The notes under the pieces: model-generated | Databases searched by the model: none | Told to the model about the DNA's origin: nothing | Seen by the model: only the letters and a program-made list of their open reading frames with translations | Assembly (NCBI GenBank): GCA_029851945.1 | Contig: JARKUZ010000071.1 | Coordinates: forward strand, 1-31,522 | DNA: 31,522 nucleotides | Reading direction: 5' to 3' | DNA from: Terrisporobacter sp. | Lineage (GTDB): Bacteria > Bacillota_A > Clostridia > Peptostreptococcales > Peptostreptococcaceae | Shown here: in pieces, positions 1 through 8,355 of the stretch | Layout: every line of letters starts with the position of its first letter | Position numbering within the stretch: the stretch's first letter is position 1 | Position numbers and translations under genes: made by a program

Positions 1-1
1 G

Positions 2-139
2 TCCGGTACAGATATGAAAACTGTATCTAATAGATTAGGTCATACAGATATTAAAATAACAATGAATAGATACTCTCATGTATTAGAAGAGATGGATAGA
101 AAAGCTAGTGATAATTTAAGCAAATTATTATTTAAGTAA
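2..139 (+). CDS. Tyrosine recombinase/integrase, C-terminal fragment (runs off left edge)
   Basis: Only the last 45 codons are in the window, so the gene is truncated by the window edge and not necessarily broken. The fragment has the end of a tyrosine-recombinase catalytic domain: L-G-H at fragment residues 12-14, then T-M-N-R-Y-S-H-V, where Tyr24 is the expected nucleophile that attacks DNA, followed by the usual basic C-terminal helix. Such enzymes integrate and excise phages and conjugative elements. The gene points toward hfq, and the DNA after its stop carries a cluster of short direct repeats typical of integrase arm-binding sites. This suggests that the window begins in the end of an integrated element. 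Family assignment is firm; the type of element is unknown. Confidence 0.85.
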   Translation, partial: SGTDMKTVSNRLGHTDIKITMNRYSHVLEEMDRKASDNLSKLLFK

Positions 140-175
140 ATCGTTATTTAAGCTAATCACTGGTCTTGAAAAATT

Positions 176-283
176 GTCAGTTTTTATTCCGAAAATTTTC
201 CAATTTTTAAAAAATGTCAGTAAAACATCGATTTTTCGTCAGTTTTTTGTCAGTTTTTTAAAAAATGTCAGTTAAGTGTCAGT
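176..283 (+). repeat. Six direct GTCAGT repeats, candidate integrase arm-type sites
   Basis: GTCAGT occurs at 176, 216, 238, 249, 267 and 278, always in the same orientation, usually flanked by A/T runs (TGTCAGTT-like). The spacings of 40, 22, 11, 18 and 11 include multiples of 11, about one helical turn. They lie just after the integrase stop codon, where many tyrosine integrases bind arm sites near the attachment core. The role is inferred from position and repetition. Confidence 0.6.
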
Positions 284-291
284 TAAATAAA

Positions 292-354
292 TACCAAATT
301 ATACTAATTAATATTGATAGAAACAAGTAATATAGCCAAAGTTATTATTTGGTA
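292..354. repeat. Inverted repeat TACCAAAT / ATTTGGTA, possible attachment region
   Basis: An 8-bp perfect inverted repeat (292-299 and 347-354) flanks about 47 bp of AT-rich DNA between the GTCAGT cluster and the hfq terminator. It is where an attachment core could lie, but no duplicate copy is visible in the window to confirm this. Confidence 0.25.
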
Positions 355-370
355 CTATTATATATTGATT

Positions 371-426
371 AAAAAGGTACTTATATTAACCCATAACATG
401 TTGTAGGCTAGTATAAGTACCTTTTT
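371..426. terminator. Bidirectional rho-independent terminator after hfq
   Basis: A perfect 15-bp stem (371-385 with 412-426) has A-run and T-run ends, so it can act in both directions. On the minus strand it closes the miaB/mutS/mutL/miaA/hfq region; on the plus strand it would stop read-through from the integrase. Confidence 0.85.
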
Positions 427-441
427 AAAAAATAAAATTTA

Positions 442-690
442 CTATTTATTGTTCATCTGATTAGTATTTTGTAAGTTTATATTTTTGCCTGGAACTATAG
501 TTGACACTGCATGTTTATAAATTAGATTTTGTTGTTTATTTTCTCCTTCTAATAATACTATATAACTATCAAATCCCTTAACATATCCTTTTACTTGTAC
601 ACCATTCATTAGATATATAGTTACAGGAATTCTTTCTTTTCTAGCATTATTCAAAAACAAATCTTGTAGATTTAAAGCAGTATTTTTCAT
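442..690 (-). CDS. hfq: RNA chaperone Hfq
   Basis: 82-residue Sm-like protein that forms a hexameric ring and helps small RNAs pair with mRNAs. The Sm1 region covers roughly residues 12-50, with proximal-face residues Gln9, Phe40 and Asp41 recognisable. The Sm2 signature Y-K-H-A-V-S-T-I lies at 58-65, with the Tyr-Lys-His motif that binds uridine-rich RNA ends. The short polar C-tail, rich in Asn and Gln, is typical of Firmicutes and much shorter than in E. coli. GGAGG lies just upstream of the ATG. It follows miaA by 65 bp, the widely conserved miaA-hfq order, and is the last gene before a strong terminator. Next to it on the far side is the end of an integrated element. Confidence 0.97.
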   Translation of the reverse strand: MKNTALNLQDLFLNNARKERIPVTIYLMNGVQVKGYVKGFDSYIVLLEGENKQQNLIYKHAVSTIVPGKNINLQNTNQMNNK

Positions 691-755
691 TAAACAATAT
701 CCTCCCGACTAAATTATATTTTAAAAATATTTCTATAAACAATTATATTATAATA

Positions 756-1697
756 TTATACATTTTTTGTAATATTTTCAACATAGTTCATTATATCTTC
801 TTTAAGTATTTCTTGATTATCATATTTTCCTAAATCAAACCATTTACTATCTTTATATCTTTTAAACCAAGTGATTTGCCTTTTTGCATATCTTCTGGAG
901 TCTCTTTTGATAATTTCAATAGCTTCTTGTAAAGTATACTCACCTTCTATATACTTTACAATTTCTTTATATCCTATACCTTGCATAGATATTAAATCTT
1001 TAGTATAGCCCATATCTAGTAGATTCTTAACTTCATTAACTAAACCAGACTCCATCATAATATCTACTCTTTTGTTAATTCTATTGTAAAGTATTTCTCT
1101 ATCTCTATTTAATACTATTATAATAGGTAAATAGTCCTCGTTATATCTTAAATCATTAGAAAAGTCTTGCATCTTCTTACCATCTAAACATACTTCCAAA
1201 GCTCTAATAACTCTTTTAGTATTATTTTTATGTATTCTATTTGCTGCATCACTATCTAATGATTTTAATTTTTCATGCATATGATCTATACCTTTTTCTT
1301 CTAATTCTTTTTCTAACTCTTTTCTTAACTTTGAATTACTATTAGATTTAGCAAAATCCATATTATATATTAAAGAATTAAGATATAAACCTGTACCACC
1401 TGTAACTAATATATTTTTTCCTATATCTGAAATTTGTCTAATATATTCTTTACTTCTTTTTTGAAATTCTGATACAGAAAAATTATAATCTGGTGTAACT
1501 TCATCTATCATATGATGAACGATGCCATCCATTTCTTCTTTAGTAACTTTTGCACTACCTATATCCATATATTTGTATATTTGCATAGAGTCAGCAGATA
1601 TTATCTCTGCATTTAAATCCTTAGCAAGTTCTATTGATAAGGCCGTCTTACCAACGGCTGTAGGACCTGTAAGTATGATAAGTGGTATTTTTTTCAT
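756..1697 (-). CDS. miaA: tRNA dimethylallyltransferase MiaA
   Basis: Transfers a dimethylallyl group from DMAPP to N6 of adenosine 37 in tRNAs that read codons starting with U, giving i6A; MiaB then adds the methylthio group. The 313 residues are the normal length. The P-loop G-P-T-A-V-G-K-T is at 11-18, the D-S-M-Q-I-Y motif with the catalytic Asp is at 36-41, and the G-G-T-G-L-Y loop is at 100-105. Q-G-I-G-Y-K-E-I is present in the C-terminal half. It starts 12 bp after the mutL stop, so it is co-transcribed with mutS and mutL and leads into hfq. Confidence 0.97.
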   Translation of the reverse strand: MKKIPLIILTGPTAVGKTALSIELAKDLNAEIISADSMQIYKYMDIGSAKVTKEEMDGIVHHMIDEVTPDYNFSVSEFQKRSKEYIRQISDIGKNILVTGGTGLYLNSLIYNMDFAKSNSNSKLRKELEKELEEKGIDHMHEKLKSLDSDAANRIHKNNTKRVIRALEVCLDGKKMQDFSNDLRYNEDYLPIIIVLNRDREILYNRINKRVDIMMESGLVNEVKNLLDMGYTKDLISMQGIGYKEIVKYIEGEYTLQEAIEIIKRDSRRYAKRQITWFKRYKDSKWFDLGKYDNQEILKEDIMNYVENITKNV

Positions 1698-1709
1698 ATT
1701 ATTCCTTTC

Positions 1710-3770
1710 TTACATTATTCGTTTAAACATTTTCTCTATTTCTTTTTTTGATATTTCAACAATAGTTGGTCTACCATGAGGACATGTAAAAGGATTCTCA
1801 CACTTTTCCATTTGAGCAAGAAGCTTTTTCATTTCTATTGTATGTATCTTATCATTTGCCTTAATAGCAGCTCTACATGCCATTGATGCAAATTTACTTA
1901 CTTTTAAATCATAACTATTATTTAAATCTTCTATATTATCAATAATTTGGATTATAAATTTTTCAGATTCAGGAGTTCCAAATATAGTTGGTACGCCTCT
2001 TATCATAATGTGATTATTTCCAAATAGTTCAACTTCAAAACCAAATTTCAAGAACAAATCTAGATTTTTTTCTACTTTTAACATATCTATATTAGAAATT
2101 TCTAATACTATTGGATCTAGTAACATTTGCATGTCAATTTTATGACTTTTATATTTTTGCATATATTCTTCATATAAAACTTTTTCATGGGCAGCATGTT
2201 GATCTAATAAATACATTGAATTATTTTTTTCCAATACTATATATGTATTTAGGATACTTCCTACGACTTTAAATTCTGTAAGTGAAAATCTAGTTTCATC
2301 TTTGATAATATCATCTAGAATTTCTTGCTTATTACCACTAATTTGACTATTTAAAGTAGATAATTCATCAAATGTAAAAGACTTACTAACATCAATTACA
2401 CCATCTATAAAAAATTCTCCTTTATTATTTTCCATAGGTTGAAGTTTTACATCACTAAAACTAGAGTTTTTATTATTATCTTGATTGCTATTTTTAGAAT
2501 ATTCTATTTCAGCATCTAAATTTTCTACAAAACTACTTTCTTTATTAGCTTCTTCTTTTTTATCTTCTTTTAAAGCATCTTTTAAAGATACAAATGTGTT
2601 TATACTAAACTTATCTTCTTTAATAGGCGTAGCCTTATTTTCTTCTGATTCGATAATAGTATCTAGAGTATCGTCTTTTTTTATCTTATATGATGCCTTA
2701 CTTTCACTTATATTATCGTAAATATTACCTTTATTATACATATTTTTGCTGTCATAAGTTTCATACTTACCAATTAAAACTGAGTTTAATAATTTCTTTT
2801 TAAGTAAGTCTCTTATTTCTATATATAAATCTTTATCATTTTCAAATTTGATTTCCATTTTAGTTGGGTGTATATTTACATCTATATCAGATGGATTTAT
2901 ATCTATATGTAAAAAGCATACACCATGTTTATTAATAGGGATTATAGACTTATATGCTTCGCTTATTGCATCTAAAATAATTTTACTTTTTACAAATCTA
3001 TTATTTATATAAATGTGTTGTAGATTTTTATTAGAACGATAAATATTATTATTTCCTATATATCCCCTTATGGTACAATACTTTCCATCTTCATTAAATT
3101 CTATTAAATTTTCTACAATTTCTTTCCCATATATACTTCTTATGACTGAAAGAAGCTTATTATCTCCAGGTGTATTCAACATTAACTTTCCATTATTTAT
3201 ATATTTAAACTGTATATGAGGATTACCAATAGCAAGTTTATTTATCAAGTCACTTATATTAATAGTTTCAGCATGAGTAGATTTTAAAAATTTTTGTCTT
3301 GCAGGAGTATTAAAGAATAAATCTTTTATTATAATAGTGGTACCATTTTTAGTTCCTACAGGTTCTTTTAAAATTTCATTTCCACCTTCTAAAACAACCT
3401 TAGTTCCTATTGGTTCATCTTTAGTTTTTGTTATCATTTCTAAACGAGATACTGAAGCTATAGAAGCTAAAGCTTCTCCCCTAAATCCTAAAGAATATAA
3501 ATCATATAAATCATCTATTTTATTTATTTTACTTGTAGCATGTCTTAAAAATGATTTGTCAACTTCACTAGATAAAATCCCACTACCATTATCTGTTATT
3601 CTTATTTGTTTTTTTCCACCGTCTACTATATCTATAATAATTTGTGTGGCACCAGCATCAATAGAATTTTCAATTAATTCTTTAGTAACAGAAGAAGGTC
3701 TTTCGACTACTTCTCCTGCTGCTATTTTATTTATAGTTAAATCATCTAATATATTAATTTTATTTGACAT
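1710..3770 (-). CDS. mutL: DNA mismatch repair endonuclease MutL
   Basis: Acts with MutS in mismatch repair; in bacteria without MutH it nicks the new strand itself. The N-terminal GHKL ATPase is complete: E-N-S-I-D-A-G at 34-40, D-N-G-S-G-I at 60-65, T-S-K at 79-81 and G-F-R-G-E-A-L at 95-101. A low-complexity acidic/Asn-rich linker runs from about 340 to 490. The C-terminal domain has the endonuclease motif D-Q-H-A-A-H-E at 523-529 with downstream A-C-R and C-P-H-G-R-P-T motifs that bind metal, so it should be an active nuclease. 686 residues is normal. A GGAGG site precedes the start and the gap to mutS is 17 bp, indicating an operon. Confidence 0.97.
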   Translation of the reverse strand: MSNKINILDDLTINKIAAGEVVERPSSVTKELIENSIDAGATQIIIDIVDGGKKQIRITDNGSGILSSEVDKSFLRHATSKINKIDDLYDLYSLGFRGEALASIASVSRLEMITKTKDEPIGTKVVLEGGNEILKEPVGTKNGTTIIIKDLFFNTPARQKFLKSTHAETINISDLINKLAIGNPHIQFKYINNGKLMLNTPGDNKLLSVIRSIYGKEIVENLIEFNEDGKYCTIRGYIGNNNIYRSNKNLQHIYINNRFVKSKIILDAISEAYKSIIPINKHGVCFLHIDINPSDIDVNIHPTKMEIKFENDKDLYIEIRDLLKKKLLNSVLIGKYETYDSKNMYNKGNIYDNISESKASYKIKKDDTLDTIIESEENKATPIKEDKFSINTFVSLKDALKEDKKEEANKESSFVENLDAEIEYSKNSNQDNNKNSSFSDVKLQPMENNKGEFFIDGVIDVSKSFTFDELSTLNSQISGNKQEILDDIIKDETRFSLTEFKVVGSILNTYIVLEKNNSMYLLDQHAAHEKVLYEEYMQKYKSHKIDMQMLLDPIVLEISNIDMLKVEKNLDLFLKFGFEVELFGNNHIMIRGVPTIFGTPESEKFIIQIIDNIEDLNNSYDLKVSKFASMACRAAIKANDKIHTIEMKKLLAQMEKCENPFTCPHGRPTIVEISKKEIEKMFKRIM

Positions 3771-3787
3771 ATAATACCTCCAAAAAA

Positions 3788-6631
3788 TTAGTTTTTGTTC
3801 TTAACTTTCTTTTGAAGATTAAATAAAGCATTCATAGCATCAAGTGGTGTCATACTTAATATATCCAATTCTTTTATTTCATTTATTATATTATTATCAT
3901 TGACTATATCAAATGATATTTGGTCTACACTTACTGCTACTTCTTGATTTACATTATTATTTAATTTTTCAAATTCATCATTTAGTCTATCGTAATCTCT
4001 TTTAAGCTTCTTATATGTTTTATTAATACTTTCTTTTTCTAATTTTAAAGCTTCAAATTCATTTTTTAAATTACTTTCTTCAAGTCTTTTTAATTCTAAT
4101 TCTATTTCAGATACAGTATTTTCTTTAACTGCACTTTTTTCCTCAGAATTAATTGTACCTTCATTAGAAATTACTTCATTTATATTTCCATTTATGGCGT
4201 AGCCATTGTGTACATGATTTTTTTCTAATTCTTTTAATATCTCTGAAGATCTATTTATAACCTCATTAGGAAGCTTAGCTAGCTTAGCAACATATATACC
4301 ATAACTTTTATCTGCAGCTTGATCTATTATTTTTCTAAGAAAGATGATATTCTCCCCATCATCCTTTACTGCAATAGAATAATTTTTGACTTCTGCAAAT
4401 TCATTTTCTAAATCTGTTAGTTCATGATAGTGAGTTGCAAATAAAGTTTTACACTTAATATTCTTTTCTATATATTCAACTATTGACCAGGCTAAACTTA
4501 TACCATCATAAGTTGATGTACCTCTACCTATCTCATCTAATATTACTAAACTCTTATTAGTAGCGTTTTTTAATATATGAGATACCTCACTCATTTCCAC
4601 CATGAAAGTTGATTGACCTTGTGATAGGTCATCACTAGCTCCAACTCTAGTAAAAATTCTATCACAGATTGGAATATTAGCATACTCCGCCGGAACGAAA
4701 GATCCCATATGAGCCATTAAAGTTATTATAGCTGTTTGTCTCATATAAGTAGATTTACCAGCCATATTTGGTCCTGTAATTATGTTAATTATATTTTCTC
4801 CAGTGTTTAAATAAGTATCATTTGGAACAAAATTTTCTTCTCCAACTATACTTTCAATTACTGGATGACGACCATTTTTTATATCTAATTTACTATTTTC
4901 ATTTATAAGAGGCTTCACATAGTTATTTATATGAGCTACCGTAGCAAATGAAGTAAATACGTCTATATTAGCTATTATTTTAGCTACATTTTGTATTCTA
5001 TCTATATTGTTATAAATAGTTTGTCTTATTTTAACAAATATATCATATTCAAGTACTTTAATTTTTTCTTCTGCATGAAGAATTTTATCTTCTATTTCTT
5101 TTAATTCTTCTGTAATAAATCTTTCTGCATTACTTAGAGTTTGCTTTCTTATGTATCTACCTTCTAAGTCTAAATTTGCCAAGTTTACCTTAGTTATTTC
5201 TATATAATAACCAAATACCTTATTAAACCCTATTTTTAAAGATTTAACACCGGTTTTTTCTCTTTCACGATTTTCTATTTCTTTTATCATGAAAGCTCCA
5301 TTTTTAGAAATATTTCTAAGATCTTTTAATTCTTCGTTATAGCTAGATTTTATTATATTTCCATCTTTTATAGTAATACTAGGTTCTTCCATAATAGAAT
5401 TATTTATTAGCTCATAAATATCTTTTAAATCTTCCATATTATCTATATATTTTTTTATTGTATTTCCATTGGAATAATTTATTCTTTCTCTTAAAAGCGG
5501 CAGCTTCTCTATAGAATTTCTTAAATTAATCATTTCTTTTGGGGTTACTTTTTCAAATGCAATTTTCCCACAAATTCTTTCTATGTCGTAGACATTTTTT
5601 AATATATCAATTAAATCTTCTCTTAGAGAAAAGTCGTTTTTTATTTCTTCTATAACGTCTAATCTTTCATCTATTCTTTTTTTATTTACTAAAGGTTCTT
5701 CCACATATTTTCTAAGAAGTCTCCCTCCCATAGCAGTAGAAGTTTTATCTAATACATGTAAAAGTGACCCTTTCTTTTTTGAACCTCTCATTGTTTGAGT
5801 AAGTTCCAGATTTATTCTTGTAAACATATCAAGTACCATATATTCCATTGGATTATATATGTTTATATGATTAATATTAGAGGTAATCTGTTTTTGCGTA
5901 TTATAAATATAGTTAAGTAATATACATAAACTATTTTTGATTAAATTATCCTCATCAAATTTTAAACTACTCAAATAATCATCACTAAAATACTCATTTA
6001 ATATGTTTATATTCAAATAATTCTCATCGAAATTTTCATTTATATATATGTTTCCTAAAGTTGCTATATTTTTTAAGTCCTCTTTGAAGCTTATATCATT
6101 TAATATAATTTCAGAAGGACTGACCTTTGCAATTTCTTCTATTATTTTATCTCTACCAATTAAAGTAGCATTAGTCTCTCCTGTACTTATGTCAACATAT
6201 GATAAACCTATATTGTCATTATCTTTGTATAATGACATCAGATAATTATTCTTTTTATTTTCAAGTAAATTACCTTCTAGAACAGTACCAGGTGTTACAA
6301 CCCTAATTACTTCTCGTTTTACTATCCCTTTGACACTTTGTGGATCTTCCATTTGTTCACCAACGGCAACCTTATATCCACTTTCTACTAATTTTGATAT
6401 ATATGAATTTGCTGCATGAAAAGGAATACCACACATTGGGGCTCTCTCTTCTAAGCCACAAGATTTTCCTGTTAAGGCTATTTCAAGAACCTTTGAAGCT
6501 ACTATTGCATCTTCAAAGAACATTTCATAAAAGTCTCCAAGTCTAAAAAACAATATACAATCAGGATATTTATCCTTACATTCAAAATATTGTTTCATCA
6601 TAGGAGTTAACTTTTGTCTATCAATTTCCAT
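3788..6631 (-). CDS. mutS: DNA mismatch repair protein MutS
   Basis: Recognises base mismatches and small loops and recruits MutL. The mismatch-reading F-Y-E motif is at 34-36, the lever/clamp region occupies the middle, and the ATPase has Walker A G-P-N-M-A-G-K-S-T at 620-628, then L-D-E-I-G-R-G-T-S-T and A-T-H-Y-H-E-L. At 947 residues it is longer than E. coli MutS because of a charged, probably coiled-coil segment near 800-910 before a C-terminal end that resembles the usual tetramerisation tail. It is the first gene of a mutS-mutL-miaA-hfq unit. It is separated from miaB, its frequent upstream neighbour in Clostridia, by two genes on the opposite strand. Confidence 0.97.
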   Translation of the reverse strand: MEIDRQKLTPMMKQYFECKDKYPDCILFFRLGDFYEMFFEDAIVASKVLEIALTGKSCGLEERAPMCGIPFHAANSYISKLVESGYKVAVGEQMEDPQSVKGIVKREVIRVVTPGTVLEGNLLENKKNNYLMSLYKDNDNIGLSYVDISTGETNATLIGRDKIIEEIAKVSPSEIILNDISFKEDLKNIATLGNIYINENFDENYLNINILNEYFSDDYLSSLKFDEDNLIKNSLCILLNYIYNTQKQITSNINHINIYNPMEYMVLDMFTRINLELTQTMRGSKKKGSLLHVLDKTSTAMGGRLLRKYVEEPLVNKKRIDERLDVIEEIKNDFSLREDLIDILKNVYDIERICGKIAFEKVTPKEMINLRNSIEKLPLLRERINYSNGNTIKKYIDNMEDLKDIYELINNSIMEEPSITIKDGNIIKSSYNEELKDLRNISKNGAFMIKEIENREREKTGVKSLKIGFNKVFGYYIEITKVNLANLDLEGRYIRKQTLSNAERFITEELKEIEDKILHAEEKIKVLEYDIFVKIRQTIYNNIDRIQNVAKIIANIDVFTSFATVAHINNYVKPLINENSKLDIKNGRHPVIESIVGEENFVPNDTYLNTGENIINIITGPNMAGKSTYMRQTAIITLMAHMGSFVPAEYANIPICDRIFTRVGASDDLSQGQSTFMVEMSEVSHILKNATNKSLVILDEIGRGTSTYDGISLAWSIVEYIEKNIKCKTLFATHYHELTDLENEFAEVKNYSIAVKDDGENIIFLRKIIDQAADKSYGIYVAKLAKLPNEVINRSSEILKELEKNHVHNGYAINGNINEVISNEGTINSEEKSAVKENTVSEIELELKRLEESNLKNEFEALKLEKESINKTYKKLKRDYDRLNDEFEKLNNNVNQEVAVSVDQISFDIVNDNNIINEIKELDILSMTPLDAMNALFNLQKKVKNKN

Positions 6632-6655
6632 ATTTCTACCTCCTTGTCTTTAGTT

Positions 6656-6664
6656 ATTATATCA
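6656..6664 (-). promoter_or_regulatory. Possible extended -10 promoter of mutS
   Basis: On the minus strand the motif TGATATAAT (extended -10, TGnTATAAT) lies about 25 bp upstream of the mutS start codon. No good -35 box is seen, as is common with extended -10 promoters. This would give mutS its own start, consistent with the break from miaB. Confidence 0.4.
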
Positions 6665-6748
6665 TATAACACAATTTATATGTTAATATAAACAGTTCGT
6701 ATATTGTTGTATAATATATTTTTTATAGCCGTAGGAAATAGCGTTAGC

Positions 6749-6776
6749 TTGATTATAAATTTCACTATTATATATT
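6749..6776 (+). promoter_or_regulatory. Possible promoter of the Nudix gene
   Basis: TTGATT at 6749-6754 and TATATT at 6771-6776 are spaced by 16 bp, about 80 bp before the TTG start. Such motifs arise easily in AT-rich DNA, so this is weak. Confidence 0.3.
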
Positions 6777-6853
6777 TTTTTGTATTTAATATATATAATA
6801 GTAAGATTTTTATTATAATATTATAATAATCATTAAACTTAGGAGGATTTATA

Positions 6854-7462
6854 TTGAACAATATAAAAGGTAAATTTAAAAATTATATACCATATATAAA
6901 TGGACATCAAGAAATGAAAAAATCAGCTGTTTTAATACCATTAGTAAAGATAGGTGATTCATACTCTATCTTATTTGAATTACGATCTAAAACTATGAAA
7001 ACACAACCTGGAGAAATTTCATTTCCAGGAGGTAAAATCGAAGAAAAAGAAACACCTAAAGAAGCTTGTATAAGAGAAACTTGTGAAGAACTGGGAACCA
7101 TAGAAAATAATATAGAAATTATTTCTCCTTTAGATATATATGTTTCTCCTTCAAATTTAATTATTCATCCTTATCTAGGTATCCTAAAAGATATAAATAA
7201 TATACATATTAATAAGGACGAAGTAGATCATACTTTTCTTGTACCAATAGATTATTTATTAGATTATAAAGCTGATTATTACACTAATGATGTAAAAGTT
7301 ATACCTAATAAAGATTTTCCATATGAAAAAATACCTCATAAGGAAAATTATAAGTTTGCTAAAGGTAACTATCCAGTGTGGTTTTATGAGTATAACAACT
7401 ATGTAATTTGGGGTATAACAGCTAGAATTTTAGAAAATTTTTTAGCATTTATAAAAAATTAG
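6854..7462 (+). CDS. Nudix hydrolase, CoA pyrophosphatase-like (NudL/YeaB type)
   Basis: 202 residues beginning with TTG, chosen because AGGAGG at 6841-6846 is well spaced from it. The Nudix box G-x5-E-x7-R-E-x2-E-E-x-G is at 60-81, with its metal-binding glutamates intact. The preceding segment L-R-S...G-E-I-S-F-P-G-G fits the extra signature of the coenzyme A pyrophosphatase subfamily, which splits CoA to phosphopantetheine and 3',5'-ADP. The substrate is inferred from that subfamily signature only; another nucleoside diphosphate derivative is possible. It is transcribed away from mutS and ends in its own terminator. Together with the next gene it splits the usual miaB-mutS neighbourhood. 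Confidence 0.85.
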   Translation: MNNIKGKFKNYIPYINGHQEMKKSAVLIPLVKIGDSYSILFELRSKTMKTQPGEISFPGGKIEEKETPKEACIRETCEELGTIENNIEIISPLDIYVSPSNLIIHPYLGILKDINNIHINKDEVDHTFLVPIDYLLDYKADYYTNDVKVIPNKDFPYEKIPHKENYKFAKGNYPVWFYEYNNYVIWGITARILENFLAFIKN

Positions 7463-7463
7463 T

Positions 7464-7498
7464 AAGTTAGTTAAGATTTTTCTTAACTAACTTGTTTT
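7464..7498 (+). terminator. Rho-independent terminator after the Nudix gene
   Basis: A 13-bp perfect stem (7464-7476 with 7481-7493), 4-nt loop and T-rich tail, starting 2 bp after the stop codon. Confidence 0.85.
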
Positions 7499-7590
7499 AT
7501 TATATTAATTTTAATTCTTTAAACTTATATATTTATAGTAATTTATAAACAAGCCCCAGCATAAATTTATTCTAAGGGGGGGAATAAATA

Positions 7591-8310
7591 ATGAAAAGTA
7601 GAAAATATAATAATATAATGAATTTTATTGGATTTATTTTTTTGATATATGCATCTTCTAAAGTAAATGAAATCGATAGTATTTTAAATTATGACAAAGT
7701 CAAGCCAGAATTTATGCCTGCTTCCTACTCACTTATCATCTGGAGTATAATATATACTTTATTATTCATTTGGATCATTAAAGGATTTATAGCTACTCCC
7801 AAAGAAAGCCTAATGTATAAAAAAGTAGGTCTTTGTTCTTCAATTTCTATGATATTTATGGGTATTACATTTATCATACCTATAAAACTTACACCTGTAT
7901 TTATTATGATAACTTTAATATCTTCATTTATTGCATACTATAAAATAAGCTCTAGTTGCATATCTAAAATTTACATATTACCATTTTCTTTAATGTGCGG
8001 TTGGTTATCTATTACTGCTATTTATGATATTAGCTTGTTTTTAAAATTGATTGGTATTAATTCTTTTTTATGGATAGGCGAAGTTGGTTGGACAAGCATT
8101 GTTATAGTACTATTAACAATAACAACTATTTTATTTACTTTACTTAATAATGATGTAAATTTCCCTTTGATGTTTATATGGGGATATATAGCTATAGTAA
8201 TAGAAAGTAATTCTAATATGATTATTCGAGTAAGCTTGGCAATGTGCATAATGTTAATAATTTGCATTTTATATAATTTATATATTCAAAGATTTAATTA
8301 TACAGAATAA
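7591..8310 (+). CDS. TspO/MBR-like (tryptophan-rich sensory protein-like) membrane protein
   Basis: 239-residue integral membrane protein with six or seven hydrophobic helices. The segment P-A-S-Y-S-L-I-I-W-S-I-I-Y near residues 43-55 matches the hallmark P-A-x-x-x-F-S-I-W-x-x-I-Y of TspO-related proteins, which bind porphyrin-type or other hydrophobic ligands. It is longer and less tryptophan-rich than classical TspO (about 160 residues), so it belongs to the divergent, larger branch. Tryptophans recur at predicted helix ends. A strong G-rich ribosome site lies at 7577-7583. It stands alone with its own terminator, convergent with miaB. Function is unknown; the family link rests mainly on one motif and topology. 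Confidence 0.6.
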   Translation: MKSRKYNNIMNFIGFIFLIYASSKVNEIDSILNYDKVKPEFMPASYSLIIWSIIYTLLFIWIIKGFIATPKESLMYKKVGLCSSISMIFMGITFIIPIKLTPVFIMITLISSFIAYYKISSSCISKIYILPFSLMCGWLSITAIYDISLFLKLIGINSFLWIGEVGWTSIVIVLLTITTILFTLLNNDVNFPLMFIWGYIAIVIESNSNMIIRVSLAMCIMLIICILYNLYIQRFNYTE

Positions 8311-8355
8311 AATAATAAAAGGTGTAAAATTATATATTTTACACCTTTTATTATT
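8311..8355. terminator. Bidirectional terminator between the TspO-like gene and miaB
   Basis: A perfect 20-bp stem (8311-8330 with 8336-8355) with a 5-nt loop. It begins right after the TspO-like stop codon and overlaps the miaB stop codon, serving both convergent genes. Confidence 0.9.

Noticed and set aside
176..283. GTCAGT cluster as a CRISPR array
   Set aside because: The repeats are 6 bp with irregular gaps of 5 to 34 bp, not long repeats with even spacers.
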